Assembly: GCA_964545205.1 (NCBI GenBank)
Contig: CAZJFH010000041.1
Location: 1 to 44,554 of the forward strand
DNA from: CAZJFH01 sp964545205
Lineage (GTDB): Bacteria > Pseudomonadota > Alphaproteobacteria > Rhodospirillales > Magnetospirillaceae
Direction of reading: 5' to 3'
DNA: 44,554 nt
Shown: positions 7,264 to 16,091 of the stretch, one piece after another
Position numbering within the stretch: position 1 is the first letter of the stretch
Layout of the letters: each line of letters begins with the position of its first letter
Notes under the pieces: generated by a model
Databases searched by the model: none
What the model was told of the DNA's origin: nothing
Seen by the model: the letters and a program-made list of their open reading frames with translations, nothing else
Translations under genes and position numbers: made by a program

Positions 7264-7866
7264 ATGACCGTGACCGTCGACTACTACTTCTCCCTGGTCT
7301 CGCCCTGGACCTATCTCGGTTCCGAGCGGTTCCAGGAGGTCTGCCGCCGCCACGGCGCGCGCATTCTCTACAAGCCGGTCAAGCTGGCCGAGGTGTTCCC
7401 GGCCACCGGCGGCCTGCCGCTGCCCAAGCGGGCGCCGGCGCGCCAGGCCTATCGCCTGCAGGAGCTGGAGCGCTGGCGCGAGTTCCTCGGGCTGCCGCTG
7501 AACCTGCAGCCGAAGTTCTTCCCGGCCGACGAGAGCCTGGCGGCGCGCATGGTGATCGCGGCGCAGTCCGAGGGCCGCGATCCCGGGCCGTTCTCCACCG
7601 CCGTGCTGCGCGCGGTGTGGGCCGAGGACCGCAACATCGCCGAGCGCGACACGCTGGCCGAGATCGCGGCCGGTTGCGGCTTCGACGCCGCGGCGCTGAT
7701 CGCCGAGGCCGAGGGCGACGAGGCCGCCTCGGTCTACGCCGCCAACACCCAGGACGCCATCGACCGCGGCGTGTTCGGCTCGCCGACCTATGCCGTCGGC
7801 GACCGGCTGTTCTGGGGGCAGGACCGCATCGATTTCCTCGAACGCGAGATCGTCCGCCGCGCCTGA
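7264..7866 (+). CDS. DsbA-fold 2-hydroxychromene-2-carboxylate isomerase family protein
   Basis: A 200-residue protein opening TVDYYFSLVSPWTYLGSERF, the thioredoxin-fold start of the NahD/GST-kappa branch of the DsbA family, with Ser in place of the redox CxxC. The C-terminal GVFGSPTYAVGDRLFWGQDRI is the cis-proline and glutathione-contact region of this family. It probably performs a glutathione-dependent isomerisation or transfer in the cytoplasm; the substrate is unknown, as no aromatic-degradation genes adjoin it. The start is set by a GGAGGC ribosome site 5 nt before the ATG; upstream codons in frame are not family-like. Confidence 0.88.
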   Translation: MTVTVDYYFSLVSPWTYLGSERFQEVCRRHGARILYKPVKLAEVFPATGGLPLPKRAPARQAYRLQELERWREFLGLPLNLQPKFFPADESLAARMVIAAQSEGRDPGPFSTAVLRAVWAEDRNIAERDTLAEIAAGCGFDAAALIAEAEGDEAASVYAANTQDAIDRGVFGSPTYAVGDRLFWGQDRIDFLEREIVRRA

Positions 7867-7903
7867 CGAAATCAGAGCGTTCATCGGCCGTTTTCAAAAT
7901 AAA

Positions 7904-7931
7904 CTTGAATATTCGGCAAGTCTTCCCACGT
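7904..7931 (+). promoter_or_regulatory. Possible RpoH-like promoter before the acidic secreted pair
   Basis: An AT-rich island (7891-7914), unusual in this GC-rich window, contains CTTGAAT (7904-7910). CCCACGT (7925-7931) follows after 14 nt and resembles the heat-shock sigma consensus CTTGAAA-N11-15-CCCATnT. The implied leader would be about 36 nt. The -10 match is imperfect. Confidence 0.3.
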
Positions 7932-7973
7932 CTGGCGTTGGTTCTGACGCCCGCGACTGGGAAGGAACACGCA

Positions 7974-8420
7974 ATGATCCGAAGGATTTTCGGCCCGTTG
8001 GCGCTGGCGCTTCTGCTTTCGGCCGCTCCGGCCGGAGCGCAATTCAACGAGGATGTCGGCGCCGAGATCGACGAGGGTCCGATCGAGGACAGCGAAATCC
8101 TCGAGGTGCCGGAGCGTCGCGACCTCGGCGGGGTCGGCCTGCGGCAGGACGATCTCGGGATCGCCGACGACGAGGTCGGGATCGGCGAGCGGCGCGACCT
8201 CGGGGTGCTCGACGACGATATCGAGATCGACGACGACAACGTCGTCATCCGCGCCCCGCGCCGCGGCGACGTCGCCGCCGACGAGCAGGTCGGCGAGGCC
8301 GGCGAGGCCGGAATCGACGAGGGCGAACTGGCCGAGATCGAGCGGCGCACCCGGCCGGCGCGCGACAGCGAGTGCCTGCGCACCGAGGCGCTCGACTGCC
8401 CGCTGACCCGGCCCGAATGA
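7974..8420 (+). CDS. Acidic secreted protein with internal repeats, unknown function
   Basis: A 148-residue protein with a clear signal peptide (MIRRIFGPLALALLL...), probably cleaved after AGA-Q near residue 23. The mature protein is dominated by Asp and Glu with the recurring motif ERRDLG (twice) and DDLGIADDEVGIG / DDDIEIDDDNVVI segments. These alternate hydrophobic and acidic residues as in a beta-rich repeat. Two cysteines near the C-terminus (SECLRTEALDCPL) could form a disulfide. The ribosome site is GGAAGGAA about 5 nt upstream. Periplasmic or surface calcium binding is possible but only inferred. It precedes a second acidic secreted protein by 17 nt. Confidence 0.65.
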   Translation: MIRRIFGPLALALLLSAAPAGAQFNEDVGAEIDEGPIEDSEILEVPERRDLGGVGLRQDDLGIADDEVGIGERRDLGVLDDDIEIDDDNVVIRAPRRGDVAADEQVGEAGEAGIDEGELAEIERRTRPARDSECLRTEALDCPLTRPE

Positions 8421-8437
8421 CCACGGAGTTGCGAGAC

Positions 8438-8767
8438 ATGAGCAAATCGGTACGCCCGATCCTTCTTGCCGCGCTGCTGGTGGCCGGCGCCCCGGCCGCC
8501 GCCGGCACCGTCGAGCAGAAGCAGACGTCGGAACAGGCCGTGGAGCGGCTGCTCGAGGAGCGCGGCACCAACGGCGTTCCGGCCGGCGACATGCCGGTCG
8601 CCAACCAGCCCGATCACGACGTCGGCGAGGCCGCCGGCACGGTGATCTCGGACGACCCGGTCGCCGTCGACCCGGGCATCGCCGCCAGCCCCGGGGACGA
8701 TGCCGAGACGGGAGCCGAGGCTCCCAAGCCCGAACGCGGCACCGACGCCGGGACCATCCGCGACTGA
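8438..8767 (+). CDS. Second acidic secreted protein, unknown function
   Basis: A 109-residue protein with a signal peptide (MSKSVRPILLAALLVAGA, cleavage near AAA-G). The mature chain is low-complexity and acidic, rich in Ala, Gly, Asp, Glu and Pro, so it is probably disordered in the periplasm. A start at 8417 overlapping the previous stop as ATGA would add seven residues. The 8438 start gives a better signal peptide and has GGAG about 9 nt upstream. It shares composition and export signal with the preceding gene, suggesting a joint role. I recognise no family. Confidence 0.6.
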   Translation: MSKSVRPILLAALLVAGAPAAAGTVEQKQTSEQAVERLLEERGTNGVPAGDMPVANQPDHDVGEAAGTVISDDPVAVDPGIAASPGDDAETGAEAPKPERGTDAGTIRD

Positions 8768-8919
8768 GCACGGCGAACGGGCTGGTGCGCCGCGAAAAGG
8801 TGCTGGTCGGCCGATCCTGTGGCGGTACTCCCGATGTGTCCGACCGTCGCCCTCGTGGCGGCGGGCAGGGTGCCCCATATCGGAAGCGTTCCGAAACGCT
8901 CGACACGGGAATATAGCGG

Positions 8920-10167
8920 TTGCTGGCCGATCTTCTGGCGTCCCTCGTTCAGCCTGTCGGCGACGGCGGTTTCCTGCCCCACGCGCTCTGCCTGAGCCTG
9001 GAGCCGCAGCTCCTGTGGCTGCACATGCTCTCGGACGGGCTGATCGCGATCTCCTACTACTCGATCCCCATCGCGCTGGTGGTGTTCGCGTTGCGGCGCC
9101 GCGACGTCCGGCATCGCTGGGTGCTGTGGCTGTTCGGGGCCTTCATCATGGCCTGCGGCACCACGCATCTGATGCACATCTACACGCTGTTCGTGCCCGA
9201 CTACTGGCTGGAGGGCCTGGTCAAGGCGATGACGGCGGCGGTGTCGCTGTTCACGGCGATCCTGCTGTGGCCGCTGCTGCCGCGGCTGATCGCGCTGCCC
9301 AGTCCGGCGCAGCTCGAACGGGAGATCGCCGAGCGACGTTCCGCCGAGGCCGAGGTGCGATCGGTGAACGCCACCCTCGAGGAGCGGGTGCGTGGGCGCA
9401 CCGCCGAGCTGGAGGCCGCCAATCACGCCGCCACCGTCGCCCGGCACGAGGCCGAGCGCGCCAACGCCGCCAAATCGAAGTTCCTGGCCGCGGCCAGCCA
9501 CGACCTGCGCCAGCCGGTGCAGGCGCTGGTCTACTTCTCGAACGTGCTGGCGTTGAAGGTGAAGGACGATTCGGCCCGCGCGGTGCTCGGCGACATGCAG
9601 CACTCGATCGACGCGATCGGCGGGCTGCTCGACTCGCTGCTCGACGTCTCGAAGCTCGACGCCGGCATCGTGGTGCCGACCGTCCAGGAGTTCTCGGTCG
9701 CCGCGCTGCTCGAACGCATGCAGGTCGAATTCGCGCCCATGGCGGCCGATCGCGGCCTGCGGCTGACGGTGATGCCGTGCGAGGCGCGGATCGTCTCGGA
9801 CCCGCATCTGCTCGGGCGCATCGTGCAGAACCTGGTCGCCAACGCCGTCCGCTACACGGCCAGCGGCCGCATCCTGATCGGCTGCCGCCGCGCCGGCGCG
9901 GCCTTGCGGATCTGCGTGCTCGACACCGGCTCGGGAATCCCGCAGGACCGGCTCGACGACATCTTCGAGGAGTTCACGCAGCTCGAGAACCCCGAGCGCG
10001 ACCGCAGCAAGGGGCTGGGGCTGGGATTGGCGATCGTCGACCGGCTGTCGCGGCTGCTCGGTCACCCGGTCGCGGTGCGCTCGACGGTGGGGCGCGGCTC
10101 GATGTTCGCCGTATCGGTGCCGATCGCGGCGTCGGAGGCCGGCGCGGGTTCCCTGGCCGCCGAATAG
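8920..10167 (+). CDS. Sensor histidine kinase with ethylene-receptor-type membrane domain
   Basis: A 415-residue protein. Residues about 27-120 form a three-helix membrane domain matching the plant ETR1 ethylene-binding domain. D39, Y46, I49, P50, C79 and H83 (motifs SDGLIAISYYSIP and MACGTTHLMHIYT) correspond to ETR1 D25, Y32, I35, P36, C65 and H69 with identical spacing; C and H bind the copper cofactor in ETR1. RWVLxxFGAFI and the later KxxTAxVSxxTA pattern are also shared. A coiled coil follows (about 130-185), then a HisKA box with H194 (SHDLRQPVQAL), and an ATPase domain with N-box NLVANAVRYT, DTGSGIP and GLGLGLAIV. There is no receiver domain. Start: TTG with a weak CGGGAA site; the exact N-terminus is uncertain. 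Ethylene or copper sensing is inferred. The regBA genes follow on the same strand. Confidence 0.88.
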   Translation: MLADLLASLVQPVGDGGFLPHALCLSLEPQLLWLHMLSDGLIAISYYSIPIALVVFALRRRDVRHRWVLWLFGAFIMACGTTHLMHIYTLFVPDYWLEGLVKAMTAAVSLFTAILLWPLLPRLIALPSPAQLEREIAERRSAEAEVRSVNATLEERVRGRTAELEAANHAATVARHEAERANAAKSKFLAAASHDLRQPVQALVYFSNVLALKVKDDSARAVLGDMQHSIDAIGGLLDSLLDVSKLDAGIVVPTVQEFSVAALLERMQVEFAPMAADRGLRLTVMPCEARIVSDPHLLGRIVQNLVANAVRYTASGRILIGCRRAGAALRICVLDTGSGIPQDRLDDIFEEFTQLENPERDRSKGLGLGLAIVDRLSRLLGHPVAVRSTVGRGSMFAVSVPIAASEAGAGSLAAE

Positions 10168-10233
10168 CCGCGCGGCGCCGTTGCCCGCGAGGCGCCGGGC
10201 GCGTACAGTCCCTTCACCAATGCGTCGGGGGAC

Positions 10234-11538
10234 GTGGTGATCGAGGACGAGGGCGGCGACGAGGGCCTGGTAAGGCTCAGCACGCTGGTGGGCATCCGCT
10301 GGATCGCGATCTGCGGCCAGGCCGGCACGCTTGCCGTCGTGCAGGCGGCGTTCGGCCTCGACCACTGGCTGTGGCTGCCGCTGGCCGCCGTCGGCGCGCT
10401 GGTCGCCTTCAACCTGTGGCTGGTGTTCTCGGGCGCGGCGCGGCGCCGCGCCGGCGGCTCGGTCGCCATCTGGCATCTCGGCTTCGACTTGTTGCAGCTC
10501 GCCGTGCTGCTGTACCTGACCGGCGGCCTGCACAACCCCTTCGCCTTTTTCCTGCTGGCGCCGGTGACGGTGGCCGCGGCGACCCTGTCGCTGCGCCGCA
10601 CGGCGCTGCTCGTCGTCATCGCCGTCCTGCTGGCCAGCATCCTGGCGGTCGCGCATCTGCCGCTGCCGTGGCCGCACGGCCCGATCCGGCTGCCCAGCCT
10701 CTATGTCGCCGGCGTGTGGACGGCGCTGGTGCTGTCGACGGTTTTCGCGGCGCTCTACACCTGGCGCATGGCCGAGGAGGCGCGGCGCCGGGCGGCGGCG
10801 CTGTCGGCGACCCAGATCGCGCTGGCCCACGAGCAGCGCTTCGCCGCCGTCGGCGCGATGGCCGCCGCGGTCGCGCACGAGATGAGCACGCCGCTGGCGA
10901 CGATCAGCCTGGTGGCCAAGGAAATGGCGGCCGAGGTCGCCGAGGACAGCCCGCTGGCCCCCGACATCCAGCTTCTGGTCAGCCAGGCCGACCGCTGCCG
11001 CACCATCCTGACCCAGCTCGGCCAGCAACGCGACGCCGAGCAGGACGCGGCCGTCGACCGGCTGCCGCTGGCGTCGCTGGCCGAACTCGCCGCGGCCCCG
11101 CACCAGCGCGGCGGCGACGGCAAGCGCCTGGTGTTCCGGAGCGCCCCGGAGCCGGGCAGCGAATCCGAGCCGGCGCCCTGGGTGGCGCAGCGGCCCGAGA
11201 TCCTTCACGGCCTCGGCAACCTGATCCAGAACGCGTTGCAGTTCGCGACCGACACGGTCGAGGTGTCCACCCGCTGGTCGGCCGAGACGGTCACCGTGAC
11301 GGTGGCCGACGACGGCCCCGGCTTTCCCGCCGGCATCCTGGCCCGCGTCGGCGAGCCCTACATCTCGACGCGGGCCGGCGACGGCGGCCACATGGGCCTG
11401 GGCATCTTCATCGCCGGCACGCTGCTCGGCCGCACCGGCGGGCGTCTGGTGGTCGACAACGGCACCAACGGCGCCAAGGGCGCCGTTGCGACGGTCACCT
11501 GGCCGCGCGACGCCTTCGGCCGCGCGCCGGGCGGCTAG
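10234..11538 (+). CDS. regB: RegB/PrrB/ActS-type redox sensor histidine kinase
   Basis: A 434-residue inner-membrane kinase with about six N-terminal membrane helices (residues 22-180). The quinone-site heptapeptide GGLHNPF (97-103) of the RegB family is intact. The H-box is AVAHEMSTPLATIS with H215. C255 in QADRCRTILTQL sits at the position of the redox-active cysteine of RegB. The ATPase domain follows with NLIQNALQF and DDGPGFP. RegB autophosphorylates under reducing conditions and passes phosphate to RegA, controlling respiration, nitrogen and carbon fixation genes in other alphaproteobacteria. Two tandem GTG codons (10234, 10237) can start it after a GGGGGA site. The partner response regulator is 63 bp downstream. 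Confidence 0.93.
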   Translation: MVIEDEGGDEGLVRLSTLVGIRWIAICGQAGTLAVVQAAFGLDHWLWLPLAAVGALVAFNLWLVFSGAARRRAGGSVAIWHLGFDLLQLAVLLYLTGGLHNPFAFFLLAPVTVAAATLSLRRTALLVVIAVLLASILAVAHLPLPWPHGPIRLPSLYVAGVWTALVLSTVFAALYTWRMAEEARRRAAALSATQIALAHEQRFAAVGAMAAAVAHEMSTPLATISLVAKEMAAEVAEDSPLAPDIQLLVSQADRCRTILTQLGQQRDAEQDAAVDRLPLASLAELAAAPHQRGGDGKRLVFRSAPEPGSESEPAPWVAQRPEILHGLGNLIQNALQFATDTVEVSTRWSAETVTVTVADDGPGFPAGILARVGEPYISTRAGDGGHMGLGIFIAGTLLGRTGGRLVVDNGTNGAKGAVATVTWPRDAFGRAPGG

Positions 11539-11601
11539 GGCGCTGGATGATCGGGGCGAGTGTTCTGTATAGTGGGACGGTTGATTTGGGAACGATCCGG
11601 A

Positions 11602-12186
11602 ATGACGAACGTGAAAGTTGACGTGATGGGCGACGAGTCGTTGCCCGAGGAGCGCTCGCTGCTGATCGTCGACGACGACGAACCTTTCCGCACCCGCCTG
11701 GCGACGGCGATGGAGCGCCGCGGCTTCATGGTGACCACCGCCGATTCGATCGAGGCCGGCATCGGCGCCGCCACGGCGGCGCCGCCGGCCTATGCCGTGG
11801 TCGATCTCAAGCTGGGCGAGGGCAACGGGCTGGAGCTGGTCCATGCGCTGCAACGAATCTCGCCGGACACGCGCATGGTGATGCTGACCGGCTACGGCAA
11901 CATCGCGACGGCGGTGGCGGCCGTGAAGGCCGGCGCCGTCGACTACCTCGCCAAGCCGGTCGACGTCGACCGGCTCGTCGGGGCGCTGCTGCAGTGGAAC
12001 GGCAGCGAGGAGGGGCCGCTGCCGGAGCCGTCGGACATGCCGATGACCGCCGAGCGCGTCCGCTGGGAGCACATCCAGCGCATCTACGACGAGTGCAACC
12101 GCAACGTCTCGGAGACCGCGCGCCGGCTGCGCATGCACCGGCGCACCCTGCAGCGCATCCTCGCCAAGCACGCGCCGCCGGAGTGA
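11602..12186 (+). CDS. regA: RegA/PrrA/ActR-type global response regulator
   Basis: A 194-residue regulator. The receiver domain (about 18-130) has the acidic pocket DDD at 24-26, phospho-acceptor D68 (YAVVDLKLGEGNG) and K118. A linker with prolines leads to a Fis-type helix-turn-helix (about 150-190). The near-invariant stretch RVRWEHIQRIYDEC...NVSETARRLRMHRRTLQRILAK diagnoses the RegA/ActR/PrrA group. It activates or represses redox-responsive promoters when phosphorylated by RegB. The ATG at 11602 gives the usual length, though its ribosome site is weak; an ATG at 11626 or so is an alternative. Its position next to regB confirms the pair. Confidence 0.95.
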   Translation: MTNVKVDVMGDESLPEERSLLIVDDDEPFRTRLATAMERRGFMVTTADSIEAGIGAATAAPPAYAVVDLKLGEGNGLELVHALQRISPDTRMVMLTGYGNIATAVAAVKAGAVDYLAKPVDVDRLVGALLQWNGSEEGPLPEPSDMPMTAERVRWEHIQRIYDECNRNVSETARRLRMHRRTLQRILAKHAPPE

Positions 12187-12257
12187 CGGCCGTCATACCG
12201 GACGTTAACCTTCCTGGGCTAGACTCCGCGCAGGACAACAGCGGGCCGGTGGGAGCG

Positions 12258-13373
12258 ATGAGCCGAGAGACACTTTCCGAACGCGACGTCGCGCGCCTGC
12301 TCGCCGATCCCTCGGCCGAGAACCGCAGCCGCACGGCCGAGCGCGTCGCCCGCAAGTTCGAGGCCGGCGGCCTGAGCGACGGCGAGCGCCGCATCGCCGC
12401 CGAGATCTTCCGGCTGATGATGAAGGACGCCGAGGTGCTGGTGCGCGAGGCGCTGTCGCGTCACCTCAAGCAGTGCCCGACCCTGCCGCACGACGTCGCG
12501 CTGACCCTGGCCCGCGACGTCGATTCGGTGGCGCTGCCCATGCTCGAATGCTCGGAGGTGCTGACCGACGAGGATCTCGAGGTGATCGTGCGCAGTGCCG
12601 ACGTGGCGCGGCAACTCGCCGTCGCCGGGCGCGCCAGCGTCTCGCAAGGGCTCGCCGACGCGCTCGCCGACAGCCATGACGAGCGCGTGGTCAGCCGGCT
12701 GGTCGGCAACAAGGGCGCCGAGATCGCCGAGGGCACGCTCGGCCGCCTGGTCGACGAGTTCGGCGACCGCGAATCCGTCCAGTTCCGCATGGCGATGCGC
12801 GCCAACCTGCCGATCACGGTGGCCGAGCGCCTGGTGGCGCGGGCCTCGGAGTCGATGCGCCAGCAGCTTGCCAGCCGCGGCGGCACCGCCGCCGGCATGG
12901 CCGCCGAGATCATGCTGCAGGCGCGCGAGCGCGCGGTGCTGGGGCTGCTCGGCGACGACGTCGACCTCGAGGACGTCGGCACGCTGGTGCGCCATCTCGA
13001 CGACAACCACCGGCTGACGCCGTCGATCGTGCTGCGGGCGCTGTGCACCGGCGACCTGGCGTTCTTCGAGGTCGCGATGGCGCGCCTGGCCAAGGTGCCG
13101 CTCGAGAACGCCCGCACGCTGATCCACGACGCCGGGCCGCTGGGATTGCGGGCGATCTTCGACCGCACCGGCCTGCCGGCGGCGCTGTTCACCGCCCTGC
13201 GCGCCGGAGTCTCCGTCGCCGACGAGGCGGCGCTGGACGGCGAGCCGCACGATCGCGAGCGCCGCTCGCGCAAGATCATCGAGCGCATCCTGACCCAGTA
13301 CGGCGACCTCGGCGTCCAGATGGAGGCCGACGACCTCGAGTACCTGCTGGCGCGGATGGGCCAGCTCGGATAG
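12258..13373 (+). CDS. DUF2336 family protein, HEAT-like alpha repeats
   Basis: A 371-residue, almost wholly helical protein with repeated units of about 35 residues, such as LSERDVARLLADPSAENRS, REALSRHLKQCPTLPHDVA, ASVSQGLADALADS and PITVAERLVARASESMR. These are typical of the DUF2336 family found in alphaproteobacteria, with HEAT-like solenoid structure and presumed protein binding. No catalytic motif is seen and there is no signal or membrane segment. It starts 71 bp after regA on the same strand with GGGAG before the ATG, so it may belong to the regBA operon. It converges on hppD with only 3 bp between stops and no terminator. Confidence 0.85.
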   Translation: MSRETLSERDVARLLADPSAENRSRTAERVARKFEAGGLSDGERRIAAEIFRLMMKDAEVLVREALSRHLKQCPTLPHDVALTLARDVDSVALPMLECSEVLTDEDLEVIVRSADVARQLAVAGRASVSQGLADALADSHDERVVSRLVGNKGAEIAEGTLGRLVDEFGDRESVQFRMAMRANLPITVAERLVARASESMRQQLASRGGTAAGMAAEIMLQARERAVLGLLGDDVDLEDVGTLVRHLDDNHRLTPSIVLRALCTGDLAFFEVAMARLAKVPLENARTLIHDAGPLGLRAIFDRTGLPAALFTALRAGVSVADEAALDGEPHDRERRSRKIIERILTQYGDLGVQMEADDLEYLLARMGQLG

Positions 13374-13376
13374 GCC

Positions 13377-14447
<1,071 letters not shown>

Positions 14448-14527
14448 CGTCTCCTCCCGGCTTGGCGTGGCTTGAGTCCAAGGTGGTCGCTCGGCCGGCG
14501 AATCCAAGCTGGACGGGAGCCCAAGCG

Positions 14528-14554
14528 AAAAGGGCCGGCGCGGCGGCCGGCCCT
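14528..14554 (-). terminator. Rho-independent terminator of the D-Ala-D-Ala carboxypeptidase gene
   Basis: On the minus strand a 9-bp perfect stem (AGGGCCGGC / GCCGGCCCT, loop 6 nt) is followed immediately by TTTT. It lies 30 bp past the stop codon of the carboxypeptidase gene and upstream of hppD. Confidence 0.7.
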
Positions 14555-14583
14555 CGCGGGACGCGTTCTTTCGGGCCGGGCGC

Positions 14584-15825
14584 TCAGACGCCCGGCGAGA
14601 CCACCATGCACGACTTGTTGTCGGCCATGGCGTCGCACAGCGCGCGAGCCTGGTCTTCGGTGATGCCCATGACGCGGGCGCGCCAGATGGTCTTGCGGCC
14701 CTTCTTGACCGGCATGACCTTGGGCTCGCCGCGCCGAAGCAGTTCCGTGTGCTGCTTGTGCGCCTTCTCGGCGGCGTTCTTGGCCGAGACCTTGAGCACG
14801 AAGGCGCCGATCTGCACGCCCCAGTCGGCCTCCTCGGCGTCGCCGGCGCCGATGTGCTCGTCGACGGCGTCGGCGTCGAGGGCGACCTGCATCAGTTCGG
14901 GTTTCGGCTTGGGCAGGGCGCGGGCGACGAGGGCGGCGTCGAGGTCGGGCTTCGGCTTCGGAACCGAGACGACCTGGATCTTCTCGCCGCCGCTCGGCAG
15001 GCTGGCGAAGGTGGTGGTCAGCAGCTTTTCCATCCGCCGGTCGCGCGACGCGGCGGTGCGGCCGCCCAGCACGACGCCGATCAGCCGATGCCCGTCGCGC
15101 TTGACCGAGGAGACCAGGTTGAAGCCGGAGGCGTTGATGTAGCCGGTCTTGATGCCGTCGGCACCCTCGTAGCGCAGCATCAGCCGGTTGTGGCTGGTCA
15201 TGGTGCGGCCCTTCCAGGTGAAGCGCGGCGTGCTGAAGTAACCGTAGTATTGCGGATGGTCGCGCAGCAGCGCGCGTCCCAGGGTCGCCATGTCGCGGGC
15301 GGTGGTGACCTGGCCGCGATTGGGCAGGCCCGAGGCGTTCTTGAAGGTGGTCCGCCACATGCCCAGGGCGCGGGCGCGCTCGGTCATCATCTTGCCGAAA
15401 TTGGCCTCGGTGCCGCCGATCGCCTCGCCCAGCGCGGCGGCGACGTCGTTGGCCGACTTGGTCACCAGCGCCAGGATGGCGTCCTCGACCCGAATCGTCT
15501 GGCCCGGCCGCAGGCCCAGCTTCGACGGCGGCTGCCCGGCGGCGTGGGCCGAGATCTTGATGCGGTCGGTCAGCTTCATCTTGCCCGATTCGAGCCGATC
15601 GAACAGCATGTACAACGTCATCATCTTGGTCAGGGACGCCGGGTAGGTGGTCGTGTCGGCATTGTCGGAGCGCAGCACCTTGCCGGTGTCGGCGTCGATC
15701 ACGATCGAGGCCTGCACCGGGCCGCGGCGGGACTTTGCGGAAGCTTCCTGCGGGATGGCGGTGACGGCGAAGGCCGCCAGGAGCAGAGTCGTGCGAATCA
15801 GGATTCGTAGGACCGAGTCAAACAT
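14584..15825 (-). CDS. dacA: D-alanyl-D-alanine carboxypeptidase (PBP5/6 type) with C-terminal SPOR domain
   Basis: A 413-residue exported peptidase S11. The signal peptide (residues 1-30) ends QEASA. Active-site motifs are SLTK (S64-K67), SAN (S124-N126) and KTG (K226-G228). The enzyme trims the terminal D-Ala from peptidoglycan stem peptides. After a linker rich in KPKP, residues about 332-410 (ADWGVQIGAF ... IWRARVMGI) form a SPOR domain, which binds denuded glycan at the septum. It may therefore act at the division site. The usual membrane-anchoring amphipathic helix of PBP5 is replaced by SPOR. An upstream start would precede the signal peptide and is rejected. Gene symbol by family; dacC is equally possible. 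Confidence 0.93.
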   Translation of the reverse strand: MFDSVLRILIRTTLLLAAFAVTAIPQEASAKSRRGPVQASIVIDADTGKVLRSDNADTTTYPASLTKMMTLYMLFDRLESGKMKLTDRIKISAHAAGQPPSKLGLRPGQTIRVEDAILALVTKSANDVAAALGEAIGGTEANFGKMMTERARALGMWRTTFKNASGLPNRGQVTTARDMATLGRALLRDHPQYYGYFSTPRFTWKGRTMTSHNRLMLRYEGADGIKTGYINASGFNLVSSVKRDGHRLIGVVLGGRTAASRDRRMEKLLTTTFASLPSGGEKIQVVSVPKPKPDLDAALVARALPKPKPELMQVALDADAVDEHIGAGDAEEADWGVQIGAFVLKVSAKNAAEKAHKQHTELLRRGEPKVMPVKKGRKTIWRARVMGITEDQARALCDAMADNKSCMVVSPGV

Positions 15826-16091
15826 CAACCGCAACCACCCTCTTTCGAAGCAGAGCCTATTTCTTTCGGTCTCGGCAGCAGGCAAGTACCTGCCACAGAT
15901 TAGGGATGAAGCCTTGCGCTGTCCACCGTCCGAACGCCGAGACACGACGTTTTCTGTGGACGAATCCATGCGTCCAGACCGATCGAGGAAGGTGGCGCGA
16001 ATGCGCCGCCCGCCTCTTCATTTCGTGGTATTTTGCCCGTTGCAGGTTTAGGGAACTTTAATCCGCCATGACATCATCCCTAGGAGGACCG

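Noticed and set aside
8614..12171. A 1185-codon open frame on the minus strand across the kinase and regBA genes
   Set aside because: It is antisense to well-supported genes, its translation is Arg/Asp/Gln/His-rich with no domain, and such shadows are usual at about 70 percent GC.
16047..16061. Possible CtrA site TTTA-N7-TTAA before the lipoprotein gene
   Set aside because: One half-site is mismatched, the downstream C is shifted, and no supporting promoter is seen; too weak to list as a feature.
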